Shown here: positions 36,827-51,013 of the stretch, one piece after another
How positions within the stretch are numbered: position 1 is the first letter of the stretch
Layout of the letters: each line of letters opens with the position of its first letter
Origin: Chiua virens
Taxonomy: Eukaryota > Basidiomycota > Agaricomycetes > Boletales > Boletaceae
Direction of reading: 5' to 3'
Assembly: GCA_019787685.1 (NCBI GenBank)
Contig: JAHNUO010000006.1
Location: 1,984,001-2,048,000, forward strand
DNA: 64,000 bases
Made by a program: the position numbers and the translations under genes
The notes under the pieces: model-generated
Seen by the model: the letters and a program-made list of their open reading frames with translations, nothing else
Database searches by the model: none
Told to the model about the DNA's origin: nothing

Positions 36827-39800
36827 ATGTCGTCTCAGACTATAACGCAACTACAAGACCCACCGAGCGCAGAACGAGCGCAGAGCTCGACTCTCGATAT
36901 CCTGAACAAAAACTTCGCAGAATCTGCGCATCTTGATGATTTGAGCCGGTTTCTGGATGACGCACGCAACTCCAAGGTCCAACTCGGGCAACGTGTCGGT
37001 CTCAAATCCCTTTGTCTTTCAACCCGAGTCTCATTTCTTTGCAGCTTGTTGAATCGGAGAGAGTGATTGATGTGTTGACGACTAACACACGAGTCGAGGC
37101 TATTTTACATTTGGACAGGGCGAGAGAGCTTGCCTCGTTACGAGACAGCTTGGAGGACGACCTTGCTTACCTGTCTCATGACTTGGTTTCCGCACCGAGT
37201 CCCACAGGAGATGACAATGCTCCCACTTTACTTGAAGATATAGACACGATGCATCGTGCTTTAAAGGAGCTCGAGAGTGTCCGGTCCTACGTTGCCGTCG
37301 TCGAACGTACCCTGCAACTCAGGTAAGAAATGCGTTCCACAATCTAGTGTCCTGCCTACTTATCTAAGTTGGCAGCGAGGGGGCCTCGTCGCAGATGCGC
37401 CATTTCAATTCTCCGATAACGGCAGCAGCAACCTCGGAGTACCAAGCTTTGTTAGCATTGGTCAATGGTGTGAAGCATTCATGCAGCCCGGTCGAAGACA
37501 TTGGCAATTCGCATGGTTCCCTCAATCTAATATCGTTCATGGAGAGAATTCGTGATAAGACATGGGCGGACATGAAGGCAACTTTGTTCTCGTATGTATA
37601 TCCTCAGGGCACAGTTGATTGTGCTCAATCACAGTGCCACAGAACCCTTATATCCGCCTCCGAGAGCCTCAAGTGGCCAACCGCTGTTGATTACGTTGCC
37701 GCGAGCCAGGAGGACCGTTCAGCTTTTGAGTCGGCGGTCTCCGATCTGCTTGCGTTGCAAGAAATGTAGGCATTCAAGATGCAGCTCCCTGTCTTCGTAG
37801 CTTACTTGCGGTCTAAATGCAGTGGAGAATCCCTCCAACCACTTGAAGAAAATGAGGGCCTCTACCCGCTACAGGCGCTTGTTCAGCCGGTAGCGTTGCG
37901 TTTCAAATACCACTTCGAATTAGAGCGAAATACGAATCGTTTAGACAAGGTGCGTGCACACACTGCTGTTGCAAACGAACGTTACGACCGATCAGATCCG
38001 TTTCCAGCCTGAATGGTACTTTACACATATGCTTAATGTTGCGCACGACCATCGGCCATTCATGGAAGGTGTCATGCAAAGACTCATTTCCAGCTCCAAG
38101 TTTCGGGACGTCAATGTGTGGGTAAGCGATGCCCTTTGACTTGGATGCATCGGAGCACTGATGCATTTGCAGCATAATTACACGACCCTTCTCCTTCCAA
38201 TACTCGAGCGAAAACTCAAGCGTTCAGTTCCCTTACTTCTAGCTCGACCCGCCCTGTTGGCACACACAGTATATCAGTCACTAGCATTTGATTCAAGCCT
38301 GCGTGACATGGGATATGAGTTTGTCAAGGGGAAGCGAGAAGCACAGGACGATGAAAGGAGGGAAGCCGAGCAAGGAGGAATTAGCAAAGTGATTTTAGAC
38401 GAAAAAGACTGGTTCAACACCTGGCTAGAAGGAGAGAAAAAGTGTACGTCCAATCTTCTCTGTGATGGATATCGTGGGCTCAACGATATGACAGTCGCAG
38501 ATGATCAATACCACGAAATCATCAGTGCTACCGATGCCTGGGCTGTCGTCGACGATGATAAGCATGAATATGCACAAAACCATGCATCCAGAGACATTGA
38601 CCTCAAGGCAACAATCTCGGCACGGAGAATCAAGGCTCTTGTCGAGCAGGTGACTGGTGCGTTCTTGTTCAATCATCCCAATCGTGTCTGCTCACCCATT
38701 ACAGATCGCTATTCGGCTCTACCGTCTTTTCGACAGCGCACTCAATTCCTCATTCATGTTCAACTCCCAATCCTGGAACTGTACCACTCTCGGATATCTT
38801 CATCCCTGGACGCGTTTGAGACGCTTTCTTCTACTCTTGTGCGCACAGTTCCTGGCGCGTTGGGTGTAGACGGCCCGAAGACAGATAGTCGGAAACTGAC
38901 AGGAGGCGTTGAAGGAAGCCAGCGCTTGTGTAAGGCATTGCTAAGCGCGAGATACATAGAGAATGCTATGCGAACCTGGGGAGAAGAGGTGGTGAGTATA
39001 TGTCCTGTTTTCTTTATTGTCTCTCCGAACAAGCAACGTCTAGTTTTTCCTGGAGCTTTGGGCGGAGATCAATCATCGTGCCTCACTCCGGATGACAACG
39101 GGATCACACATTTCTCTCCCTGAACACAATGCCAAAGCTAGTCATGGAATGACTTCAGAAGGAACCATCTTTGAGGAGCTCGTCACGCAATTTGAGAAGC
39201 TTTCTTCGCGAGCTGAGGATATGTTGGTGCAACAAATCTGCGGGGAATGTGAAGTCGCTCTCAAGTCTCACTTCTCCGCGCTAGCCACGTGAGTTCCCTA
39301 TGCAATCGAGCGAGGTGCAGTGGGCATCGACCGTATCTGACAGTTTTGTTAGACACCTCCAGGACTTGGATGACAGGGCAGCTGAAATCGCCGTTCCAAG
39401 TACGCTATTGCCGGCCGTTGCGCTCCTATCTTCCCATTTGGCCTTTCTACGGAGCACCCTTCCAGCCTCGGTCGTCACGAGACTCTACAGACGAACCGCG
39501 TCCCGAATATCAGAGCACGTCTTGCAGCGGCAAGTCCTCTTCCGGCCCGGTCTGACGCGCGGCCCGGGTCTCACACGCGCCCAAGCACGCGTCATCCAAG
39601 CGGAATGCGAACTATGGGCAGAAACTTCCCAGGTGGCGATGAGCACGTCGCGGACCCGGATTGAAAAACCATGGAGTCGGTTGCTGGCGGCCGGACGGCT
39701 CCTCGGTACCGATCTGCAGACCCACCAACGGTTGCTCGATGTGGTGTTCGACGGGAAATCTGGCGATGGGTGGGAGGAGTTACTTGACAACGTGACGGAG

Positions 39801-39872
39801 CTTGGGACTGGTGGGTTAGGGATGGACGAGGTCAAGGCTGTACTGATGTTGAGGGACGATTGTCGACGATGA
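36827..39872 (+). CDS. RINT1/TIP20 family tethering protein (Dsl1 complex)
   Basis: Tethers Golgi-derived vesicles at the ER. The N-terminal part (MSSQTITQLQDPPSAERAQS) contains helical segments LDRARELASLRDSLEDDLAY and LKELESVRSYVAVVERTLQL. The middle has KWPTAVDYVAASQEDRSAFE, RFKYHFELERNTNRLDK, PEWYFTHMLNVAHDHRPFME and REAEQGGISKVILDEKDWFN. The C-terminal part has RQRTQFLIHVQLPILELYHS, WASTVSDSFVRHLQDLDDRA and LLGTDLQTHQRLLDVVFDGK. The order matches the RINT1/TIP20 family along its length. About ten short introns divide the gene; those near 36990-37035, 37323-37375 and 38985-39045 are clear. The stop is at 39870-39872. Confidence 0.88.
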
Positions 39873-40226
39873 GTGGACGCTCAGAGCTGCGGGGTCCCGA
39901 CGACGCATGGGAAGTCAGACTATGCAATAATAGCACTATGCAGTCGTGTTTTTAACTTGGTACTCCGGACCTGTTTTCGGGATGTTTTCGGTGGCGTCTA
40001 TCTTGAGCGCTCTATACATAGTAGGCTCGCGTATCACTGAGTGTCTCACTCACTGTGAATCTCAGTACTTGAAAGCGTTCCAAATTTGCTCTCATGATAC
40101 GCGTAACTTTTCGCGACAAAGTAGTACATATAACTGCATTCGTGAATGGCGAGGAAACAAGAAAGCGATAACAATTTGGTATCAACTCCACTAAAAACTA
40201 CACACCAACATGCGTCCGCGGAGATC
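39873..40226. other. Convergent intergenic RINT1/MCM3
   Basis: 354 bp between two convergent stop codons. Probably overlapping 3' untranslated regions; nothing else was recognised. Confidence 0.5.
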
Positions 40227-43042
<2,816 letters not shown>

Positions 43043-43390
43043 GCCATCTCCCTAGTAATGAATTAATGACATCGAAGCCAAGCTAGCACGAAACATGTTG
43101 CTTATTGTAAAAGTATGGGATACAAACTCCGAGCGTGTACTAGTAGTACGGTTTGGTATATAAATGCATCCGGGTAGTGGGTAGATCCCTCCTCTGGGGA
43201 GAATAAACCAAGAGAGCGAGACTCTACTAATACAACATAAATTGATAGGGTGTGTATAAAGCTGGAGGGCAACTTGATGATCGGCCGTGCATGACACGAT
43301 AGTGGATACCCTGGTTTTGGGATACGGACGTGGGGTGCTTCGAACACACGCGAGTTAATGCCTGTACCTTGCACAGCCGGGGGTACTTAC
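43043..43390. other. MCM3 upstream region
   Basis: About 350 bp upstream of MCM3. On the minus strand a TATA-like TTTATATACC lies near 43158, about 110 bp before the start. An open minus-strand stretch (43102-43374) could be a further exon of the candidate secreted gene, but I could not join it. Confidence 0.35.
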
Positions 43391-43640
43391 GAGGTTCGTT
43401 AATCGCGTTTACCAGTCGGGAGGGCTGTTGCCGAGGTCGCTCACTGGGCCCTGTAGAAGAATGAGAAGGGTGGACTAGAGGGGTACGGATAGGTGTACCG
43501 TGGGCTCACGAGGGAGCATCTAGAGAGGTGATGTCAGTGTGAGGAGGGGAAGGGGAAGAAGGGGTGCGTACTGGATGAGCGAGAGAGAGCTGGACGAGAG
43601 AGGCGAGGAGGAGGGCAAGGCAAGCCTTTGGAGGGAGCAT
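43391..43640 (-). CDS. Candidate small secreted protein, incomplete model
   Basis: ATG at 43640 gives a canonical signal peptide, MLPPKACLALLLASLVQLSL, ending AHP. The basic residue, hydrophobic core and small residues before the expected cleavage site are all present. Exon 1 is 43572-43640. The intron 43520-43571 has GTACGC...CTCTAG ends. A 10-nt exon (43510-43519) and a further exon (43391-43450) add MLPRPSERPRQQPSRLVNAI. Upstream on the same strand there is a GATAAAAGG box and a CT-rich tract just before the ATG, as in well-expressed fungal genes. The 3' end was not found, and no family is recognised. Confidence 0.35.
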
Positions 43641-44397
43641 GACTGGAGGGGAGTGAGTGAGGAGGGGAAGTGGAAAGATGGAGATGCCTTTTATCCGTGA
43701 CGGGATATGAAGAACCGATGATCGTGATCCATGTGTGCGTCGTCGCGGTCACTGGGACATTCAGGAACACGCCTCTTCGGCCGCCGCGTACCTTTTTTTA
43801 TTATTATCGAAATTGACTACTATCCCTATTCAGTTCGTCAACATCTACATATCTACACCCCTCTATCCTCAGATCCCTCCCTTGTGTCCACCCAACTCAG
43901 GCTGTGACTCCTCTGTTCCTGGCATCGGACCAATGTCAATGCAGTGGCCCGGAGTCCGTATTATTGTTATCGTGCCTTGCAAACCCCTCGGTCTGGCCTG
44001 GCCTGCCTCGTCCACATACTTCTCCCGACGTCCGCGACGAAATAAATAACAACCTTTTTACTGGCCAATGTTCCTGGTCCAAATCCGAGCTTGCTGAGCC
44101 TAATCTGTCTTTCGGTCACACCTTTCTCACACCTGGCCACCACTCCCGAGGCGTGGAAATAGGCACCAGAAAGGTACTCACCCAGTGACCGCAGCATATC
44201 TTTGGTGCCTTCCCTTCATCTTTGGGTTTCAGCCTCTCGACCAATCAACAAGCCTTGCCAAAATGTACTATACTTGTTATCGTTAGCGTCATACCATTTC
44301 CGGGCGTCTTATTTGCCACACATCATCATGCATGCACCACATGTTATTAATCCGACTATACAGGTCTCGTCGTCATCCTCAGTCCTGCATGAGGTCG
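43641..44397. other. Intergenic between PRP17 and the candidate secreted gene
   Basis: About 760 bp. The first 100 bp look like the promoter of the minus-strand secreted candidate. The rest (43790-44390) is CT-rich with several short open frames and no recognisable gene. Confidence 0.4.
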
Positions 44398-46425
44398 TCA
44401 GCTGATAACCACTCCCTCCGAAATCGGTCGACTCACCCATAGCTTGATCAACCCGTCCCACGACGCTGTGACCACCTTGGACTGCCATAGTGACCGGTCA
44501 GTGTCCGTGCGATTCCCCGATCCTGATCTCACTCACGGTTTCATGTGGTAACCACTCGTGCGCAATGACCACCTTAGAATGCGCTTTTAGGCGTGATTTG
44601 ATTCTCCCGCTTTTCCAGTCCCAGAATACCACATTTCCTTCGCTGTCGCCACTACTAATCCACTTGCCATCTGGGGAAAATCCTACCTGACACGCATATC
44701 CTGCAACGGAATGTCCCGCGAACCTTTTCTTCCTGTTCTGGCGGAAATTGTCCGTGCTGTACACAAGAATTTGGTTGTCCAATGACTGCGCAGCAAAGTA
44801 CTTTTCTGCATTCACACAACATTGCCAAGACATCAGCACATGAAACGAGAGCCAAGCAGGAACGGTGGCACGCACTCGACGGATGCAGGGTGACCGCCGG
44901 CATAGAATGCATATGTGGTTCTGCAATGTACTTGATCACCACCGGTATATCATAGTCCCACGCCCGGATGGTCTTATCGTCCGAGGTAGTCACAAACCGT
45001 CGATTTTCGTCCACAAACGTGATCGTGTTCACGGGGCCCAAGTGTTGGTCGTATTCCTGCGTGATCTCGCCTGAATTCATGTCGTACTGGTGGCAACCAA
45101 TCAGCTTCCTTGATATCGATCGAGCCGCACGCAACACGAACCTGAATGATTTTTTTATCCGACATACCAGCAAGGAAGATATGCTGTTTATCATCATCGG
45201 GGTGGAAGCGGACAACGTAGGGAGTCTTGCCGTTACCTGAAACGCTTCAGACATTGCCCAGTCTCGGTGTCCCATAGTTTCATTTGACGATCGTAACCAC
45301 AGGACAAGAACTTCCTACCGTCATTCGAGAAAGTGACATCCTTGACAGCCTGGACGTGTCCATGGAAAGTTCTGAGACAATTTCCGTGGGTATATACGTC
45401 CCAAAGCTGTGTATGAGCTCAGCATTAAGGGCCAAAGAAAAGAGGGAGATCAACAACGTGCCTTGATCTTGGTGTCCATGGAGCCACTGAGCAGTAGGTG
45501 ACCTGTGTCGGGGAATAGACGGATGGCGGACACACCCTGTGTGTGCCCCGTCCATGTGTGGATGCATGTCTTGGGGATGAAGGTCTCTTGGGACCCAACC
45601 TCGGCAGAGAGGTGTGGTGCGTCGGCAACGGGAGGATGTATGTAGGTCCTGCCCTGGTAGTCCGTCATAGATTTTCCGTGGAACACGGAGGTCTCCTGGC
45701 CAACACCGCCACGTTTTGGTTTTGCCTTCTTCTTGACGACTGGGGCCCCTGGCTCCTCCTCTTCCTCGGGGTGCTCGCCCTCGTCTTCTTCGACGCCATC
45801 GAGGAAGCCAGCCTGGTCTTCGCCCTCCCAAGTAGCCCACGGGCCGACGTAAGCGCCTTCGCCATCGACGATGTCGGGGTTGCCCTTGTTTTTCCGTTTA
45901 CGTTTGAGGTCCTTCTTCTGGGCGTTGGTGAGACGGATAGCGTCTACGGTGGCGAAGCCATTCTCGTGGGCGATGTCGAGGGAGCCAAGGACGGAAGGTG
46001 CGTTAGGGTCGACGGAGGGATTGACGGAGTAGCCGAGGATGGAATGAGTGAGATGCTGTGCCTTGAAGGCATGGTCGGACATGGCCTGCTCTTCAACGTG
46101 GCCGGCAAGCGCGTTTTGGTTGAGGAAACGGTTCCGATCAGCAAAAGGATTCTCGGGGCCCTGTATGGGCAGGATCATGTCGTGATATGGGATGTTGACG
46201 TTCATCTGTGTGTCGGATGGACGGGTGACGAGGGAGGAGTGGTTGAGAGGGTCCTGGATTGGAGTGAGTGGTGTACTGGACTGTCTCTGTGGAACATACT
46301 TGTTGGAGGACATGCGGCGCGGGGTGAGTTGTGCGTGTTGTCGTGTCTGTAAGTCTGAATTTCTTAGCTGCGGGAATGTTGGCGATGCTAAAGGCGTCTT
46401 TGATATCGTCCGAGTCGGTGTCCAT
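44398..46425 (-). CDS. PRP17: PRP17/CDC40, WD40 splicing factor
   Basis: Second-step splicing factor. The start at 46425 gives [20 protein letters not shown], then KKFRL and APHVLQQ. A 46-nt intron (about 46303-46348) joins to [37 protein letters not shown], the long linker and [22 protein letters not shown] repeats include [71 protein letters not shown] and [20 protein letters not shown]. The last exon reads [15 protein letters not shown], with a stop at 44398-44400. The protein is about the usual Prp17 size. It is divergent from the MYB-type factor with a 77-bp gap. Confidence 0.94.
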
Positions 46426-46502
46426 GATGATCGATGATGGTGGTGAACTCGAGGCAGGTGATTATGTAATTCGAATAGGGTGGAAAGTGACAGACCCCTT
46501 AT
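46426..46502. promoter_or_regulatory. 77-bp divergent promoter region PRP17/MYB factor
   Basis: Only 77 bp separate the two start codons, so 5' untranslated regions and promoter elements must be very compact or overlap. No specific factor site was recognised. Confidence 0.45.
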
Positions 46503-49376
46503 ATGAACTGGTCGCAGCTGACCACCCCCGGCAAAGTGTCTATCATATCCTCTCTAATGACCGAACGCGCCGTCGGTCGTCCTTGGACCGCACGCGAGGA
46601 CGAGCTCCTCGCCAACGCCGTCGCCGTGCATGGCCAGGTCGACAACTGGAAGGCCGTCGCTTTATCGGTTCCGGGCAGGACCAATAAGGCATGCAGAAAG
46701 GCAAGACGTCCATCATCTCTTTTTTTACGGCGCGCTGATCTCTCACATCGTCACTATCATCGCACCGTTAGCGGTGGCTCCATTCCCTATCGCCGAGCGT
46801 CAAGAAAACTGCCTGGACAAAGGAAGAAGATAATCTCCTTTTGGAGCTCTATAGGATCCATTCCGCGAAATGGGCCGTCATCGCCAGGAACATCCCCGGC
46901 CGTACCGACGACGCGTGCTCAAAGCGTTATCGCGAGGCCCTCGATCCCTCCCTAAAGAAAGACGACTGGACACAAGAAGAAGACGAGAAGCTCATCGCCG
47001 CCTACAAGCGGCTCGGTGGCAAATGGGGTCGCGTCGGCCAAGAGCTCCAACGCAGCGGCTTGGGTTGCCGTAACAGGTCGCGTACACTCTCTTTTTACTC
47101 GACTCACCCTGCCCTCTCACATTCCTCTTTTCTCCCAGGTGGAGGCTTCTTGAGCGAAAACGGGCCACTGATCTCCGTCTACCCTCCTCAAAATTCCCTT
47201 CCGTACATCTCCCCCTATCCATCGACTATTCCACACCCACCCCCTGGCATTCCCTCACGATGATCGAACCTTCTCCCTATTGGGACGACTCTTTGTCACG
47301 CGTCGACTCCGCTCCATCTGCAAACCATTCCACCTCTCCCAATCCCGTCGATGTCCTAGCTAATTCACAGCCATCATCAGTACAGCTTGTCTCCCAATTG
47401 GCCGACTACTCTGCTCCATTTCATTACTCCTCTTCCTCACTGAGCTCAGCCTTGTCGTCTCCACAGCATGCTCTCCAGTATGAAAAAGGCGCCGAGTCCA
47501 CAGCTTCTAATGGACGCCAATCGTTGGTGCTTCCAACTGCATCCGTCCCGCCGGACAGCTCCTCAGTTGCTGTCTTCGCTCCATTCGATTACGAGTCTTC
47601 GTCATCGACTTGTGCTCTTTCCGTTGGCTCCACATCGCCAGCTCCCCAGCCTCCCTACGCCGAGGACATGCATCATGGCAATGTATACAACGATTGTCCG
47701 CATCAATTTCATCAGCTCCAACGCAGCATGCCGCACACCGCCATTCCTCCGCACACCTCTTCCGCTCATCCTGTGCAGGTCGATCATTACACGGCATCCA
47801 TTGCACACGAGGAATGTGGCCTCTCACATACTGCAGCATTGTCGTCTCGACACCTCCCAACACCACAGAGCGGCTCTTTTCAGGCCCAAAACTCCGCCGG
47901 TTCCTATTTTGCAACTTCACAGCTCCCTGACCAACAGGCCAGCCACATGTCATCATCAATGACTTCAGTCTCGCTTCTCGACAATCCCGACACGTATTAT
48001 CACGCGTCACCAGAACCAGGCCTTGACGTCAATACTCAGCATGCTCTCCTTCCTACATCTGATCCGCTTTCACTCTCCGAACCACGTCCTGGCTATCATT
48101 ATGCACATCAACGTGGTCCGTCTCGCCCACGAGTCGTGGAGACGGTGCATGGCCAAGACCGGCAGTGGCGAATATCACCACAGCCACGTGCCCATCCAGA
48201 ATCGCCACCGTCACCAACCGTCGAGGCCACCAACCACTTCCCCGTCTGAAACTCGATATTCTCTGCAACGGCCTGAGCACCGCAATGTAGGTACAGCTGC
48301 ACAGCCCGAAGCGAGTTCGCCTTGTGCAACGCCTGAACCATACTATACTCCAAACCTGCCACGCTCGTCGCAACTGGTCCAACGGTGCACTGCCTCCCCT
48401 CGTTCCATAGGGATGCCCTACGTCAAACGACTGTCAGTCGACAGCTCGTCTGCTAGTTCTGAGGACCGACACCCGTCTTCTTCTCTATCTATCCCAAGGC
48501 AGAAATTTGCTGGGGCCAGAAAGCGACCCGACGCACAGGCGCCATTGCGATTGTCGTCAGACTTGCAAGCAACCCCGGAGTAAGTCTTTTATTCGGAATA
48601 TTATCCGCACTCCTCACGCTCCGCAGTTCTTCCATAAAACCTTATGCCTGCGGGCACGAGAGTTGCTGGCCTTCCTAATGTACTGTCCAGTCGTGCCTGT
48701 TTTTGTACTTCGCGTGGCCTCTCAGATCACAATAAAAGTGCACATCCGGAGGATTCGGGGGGAGACAGACCATACCGGTGTGGCTTAGAGGGGTGTGGTA
48801 AATCTTGGAAGGTGTGCAGAAACCTTCTCATTCATACTCATATGAAGCTGATGCGCGTGTCAGAGTATTAATGGACTACAATATCACCTTCAGATGTGAG
48901 CCTCGTCGTTGTTACAAGAGTACATTATCTAACAATCCGAATCCTGTGTCGCAGTTCCAAGGCCCACTTTCAGCACGCCATCACTTCTAACATTATTTCT
49001 GCCTACATGAGCGATCTTACAACCCCCACAACTGCGGAAGTTCCTCAGTCAAGTGAGGGGGAAGACAAGACAAAGAAGCAGTACAAGTGTCCTCACGAAA
49101 ACTGCCCTAATCGGTATAAGCAACTGAGTGGCCTGCGTTATCACTTGGCACATGTAAGTGCGGCTTCAATGACGCGAGCAATACTCCGCCGACAATGACA
49201 CGTTTCAGGGTCATCCAGTAGACCTCCCTAAGCAACTAGATCTTGTCCCTCCTGCTTTAAGCCGCAAACTAGCGGAGAAGATGCGCGTTCAGGGATCTGT
49301 CTCGTCTTCCGAACGGCTGCCACGCAACGACAGCGGACCATGCAACGACTCCACGCAAGGCTCATTCCCCCATTAG
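46503..49376 (+). CDS. MYB-repeat and C2H2 zinc-finger transcription factor (possible fusion)
   Basis: The N-terminus has three MYB/SANT-like repeats: RPWTAREDELLANAVAVHGQ with WKAVALSVPGRTNKACRKRW, AWTKEEDNLLLELYRIHSAK with WAVIARNIPGRTDDACSKRY, and DWTQEEDEKLIAAYKRLGGK with WGRVGQELQRSGLGCRNRWR. The intron at 46701-46771 is GC-AG. A long Ser/Pro/His-rich part follows to about 48580. The C-terminus has C2H2 fingers: KPYACGHESC, RPYRCGLEGCGKSWK joined to INGLQYHLQISKAHF, and QYKCPHENCPNRYKQLSGLR with YHLAHGHP, like the fingers of SFP1-type proteins. Two frame changes, near 48240 and 48665-48695, have no clear intron. It could be two adjacent genes, but the linker frame remains open and no separate start or promoter is obvious. 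The stop is at 49374-49376. Confidence 0.68.
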
Positions 49377-49871
49377 AATTGTTTCTCCGCGATGCTACTC
49401 AAAATTTTCTTCTGTTCGTGGTTTAAGGGTTTTTATTTAGTTTTGGTTCATATGTAACGTAGGCAAGTCATCACCTATTCTATCTGTCATATCGCACATC
49501 GCATTTGTGTCGTAATTTACTTGTACTTATTGATATCTTTAAACGGTGGATATATCTCGTCCGCCGAGTCTTTGTATGCATTCTATGTGTTAGAAGTGGA
49601 ACACGAGGTCAAGCATGGAAACTCCACGGATTCGAGTAAGTAGATTGATCCGACAACGAACACAACCCAGATCCGCCTTGGGAATTGGAGTTTCATTTCA
49701 TCAATTACCTCGACCCATAAATTGGCTGGCGCTATGCTTCGATTAATAAAGGTTCTATCAGGGGTAGAAATAGACACACAGATTTCTCATTGTTGGATCG
49801 GACATAAGTTCCTCCATTGAAGGCATTTGTCCGTTCTGAACACGACCCATCTGAAGGGGAATACACGTGGG
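49377..49871. other. Convergent intergenic, MYB factor/SGT2
   Basis: 495 bp between two convergent stops. AT-rich in its first half, with no open gene. Probably 3' untranslated regions. Confidence 0.5.
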
Positions 49872-50936
49872 TCATGTAGAAGGAGAAGATGAAGACGACC
49901 GTACCATATTCGCCACGGCCGGATTGGACATAAGCCTTTCCAGACCACCATTGGCCATCATTTGTTGAGTCATTTGCATCATCATCGGATTGTTCATCAT
50001 GCTTGCCAAGTCGGGCATGCCTCCCCCTCCGCCTAACATATCCGCCAGACCACCCAAGTTTGGCGTTGAATCCGAACGGTCGGGATTCGAGGCCGGAGAT
50101 GAGGAGAGGAGTTGATCCTCGGGCATGAGCGGAGGAGGCCCATCATCTTCGTCCTCGGCGGGTAAGTGTTCTTTCGCATTCTTGAGACCCGATTTGAGAT
50201 TCTCGTTTGTCGGATCCAGTTCGGTGCCCTTGCTAAAGGCTGCTGCTGCGGCCTTGTAGTCGCCCAAACTGTAATGCGCGTGACTGAAAGGGAGTGAGTG
50301 AGTAGTTCACGTCGATGGAACGGGGAAACGGAGGTACCCAAGGCGAGAATAGGCTTTGACAAAGGAAGGGTCGACTTCGATGGCCTTCTTCGCGTCTTCG
50401 ATTGCGGATGTATGGTCCCCTTTACTCGAGTAGGCGGCGGCGCGATTAGAGAAATAGACGGCATTGGTGGGATCAATGGCGATTGCTTTGGAATACGAAT
50501 TGATTGCCAAATCGTGTTTTTTAGTGGACATTTGAGCGTTTCCAGTCTGTTTGAGCTTCTCTGCCGTTTTCTTATCCTCTGCGGACAGGGTCTTGGGCGG
50601 TGCAGCTGTGGACGGGGCGGACGTAGATGGGGACTGAGAGGAAGGCGATGCTACTTTGTCTCTCGTCTTTAGGAAGACATCGAATATAGTCTGCAGCTTG
50701 GCCGGCTTGATGCTGAGCTGCTTGCGCTGGGTATCGTTGGATGGATCTATACCAAACGCCTCGCCGATGCATTGGACTGGAAAGGATTACCCTGAGAACG
50801 GCGAGAAGTAACGAGACAACGCACTGGCGACATCGAGACCCTCTTTGTCGTCGTCCTTGACGGTGCTGTCCTGTATGGATTCGTTGAGGAAGTCGATAAA
50901 GGCGAGAACGAGCTGCTGTTTCTTAAGGTGTGCCAT
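49872..50936 (-). CDS. SGT2: SGT2, small glutamine-rich TPR co-chaperone
   Basis: Hands tail-anchored proteins to the GET pathway. The start at 50936 gives MAHLKKQQLVLAFIDFLNES, the dimerisation domain, with AFGIDPSNDTQRKQL further on. A Ser/Pro linker precedes the TPR domain: AEKLKQTGNAQMSTKKHDLA, AVYFSNRAAAYSSKGDHTSA, AIEDAKKAIEVDPSFVKAYS and LGDYKAAAAAFSKGTELDPT. The Met/Gly/Gln-rich C-terminus has NNPMMMQMTQQMMANGGLER and LMSNPAVANM. The stop is at 49872-49874. Two introns are visible, near 50283-50335 and 50775-50820. It shares a 77-bp gap with PRP19 on the other strand. Confidence 0.95.
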
Positions 50937-51013
50937 GGTTGCTGACGAGTTAGCCAACGCAAATAGCTGACAACAAAAGACCCTTGGTTAGACGCGTCGA
51001 CGACGAGCTCAAC
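50937..51013. promoter_or_regulatory. 77-bp divergent promoter region SGT2/PRP19
   Basis: 77 bp between the SGT2 start (minus) and the PRP19 start (plus). Both transcripts must start within or very near this gap. No motif was recognised with confidence. Confidence 0.5.

Noticed and set aside
45543..46352. 269-codon open frame on the plus strand
   Set aside because: It is antisense to PRP17 exons with clear conserved sequence. Its make-up reflects codon bias of the opposite strand.
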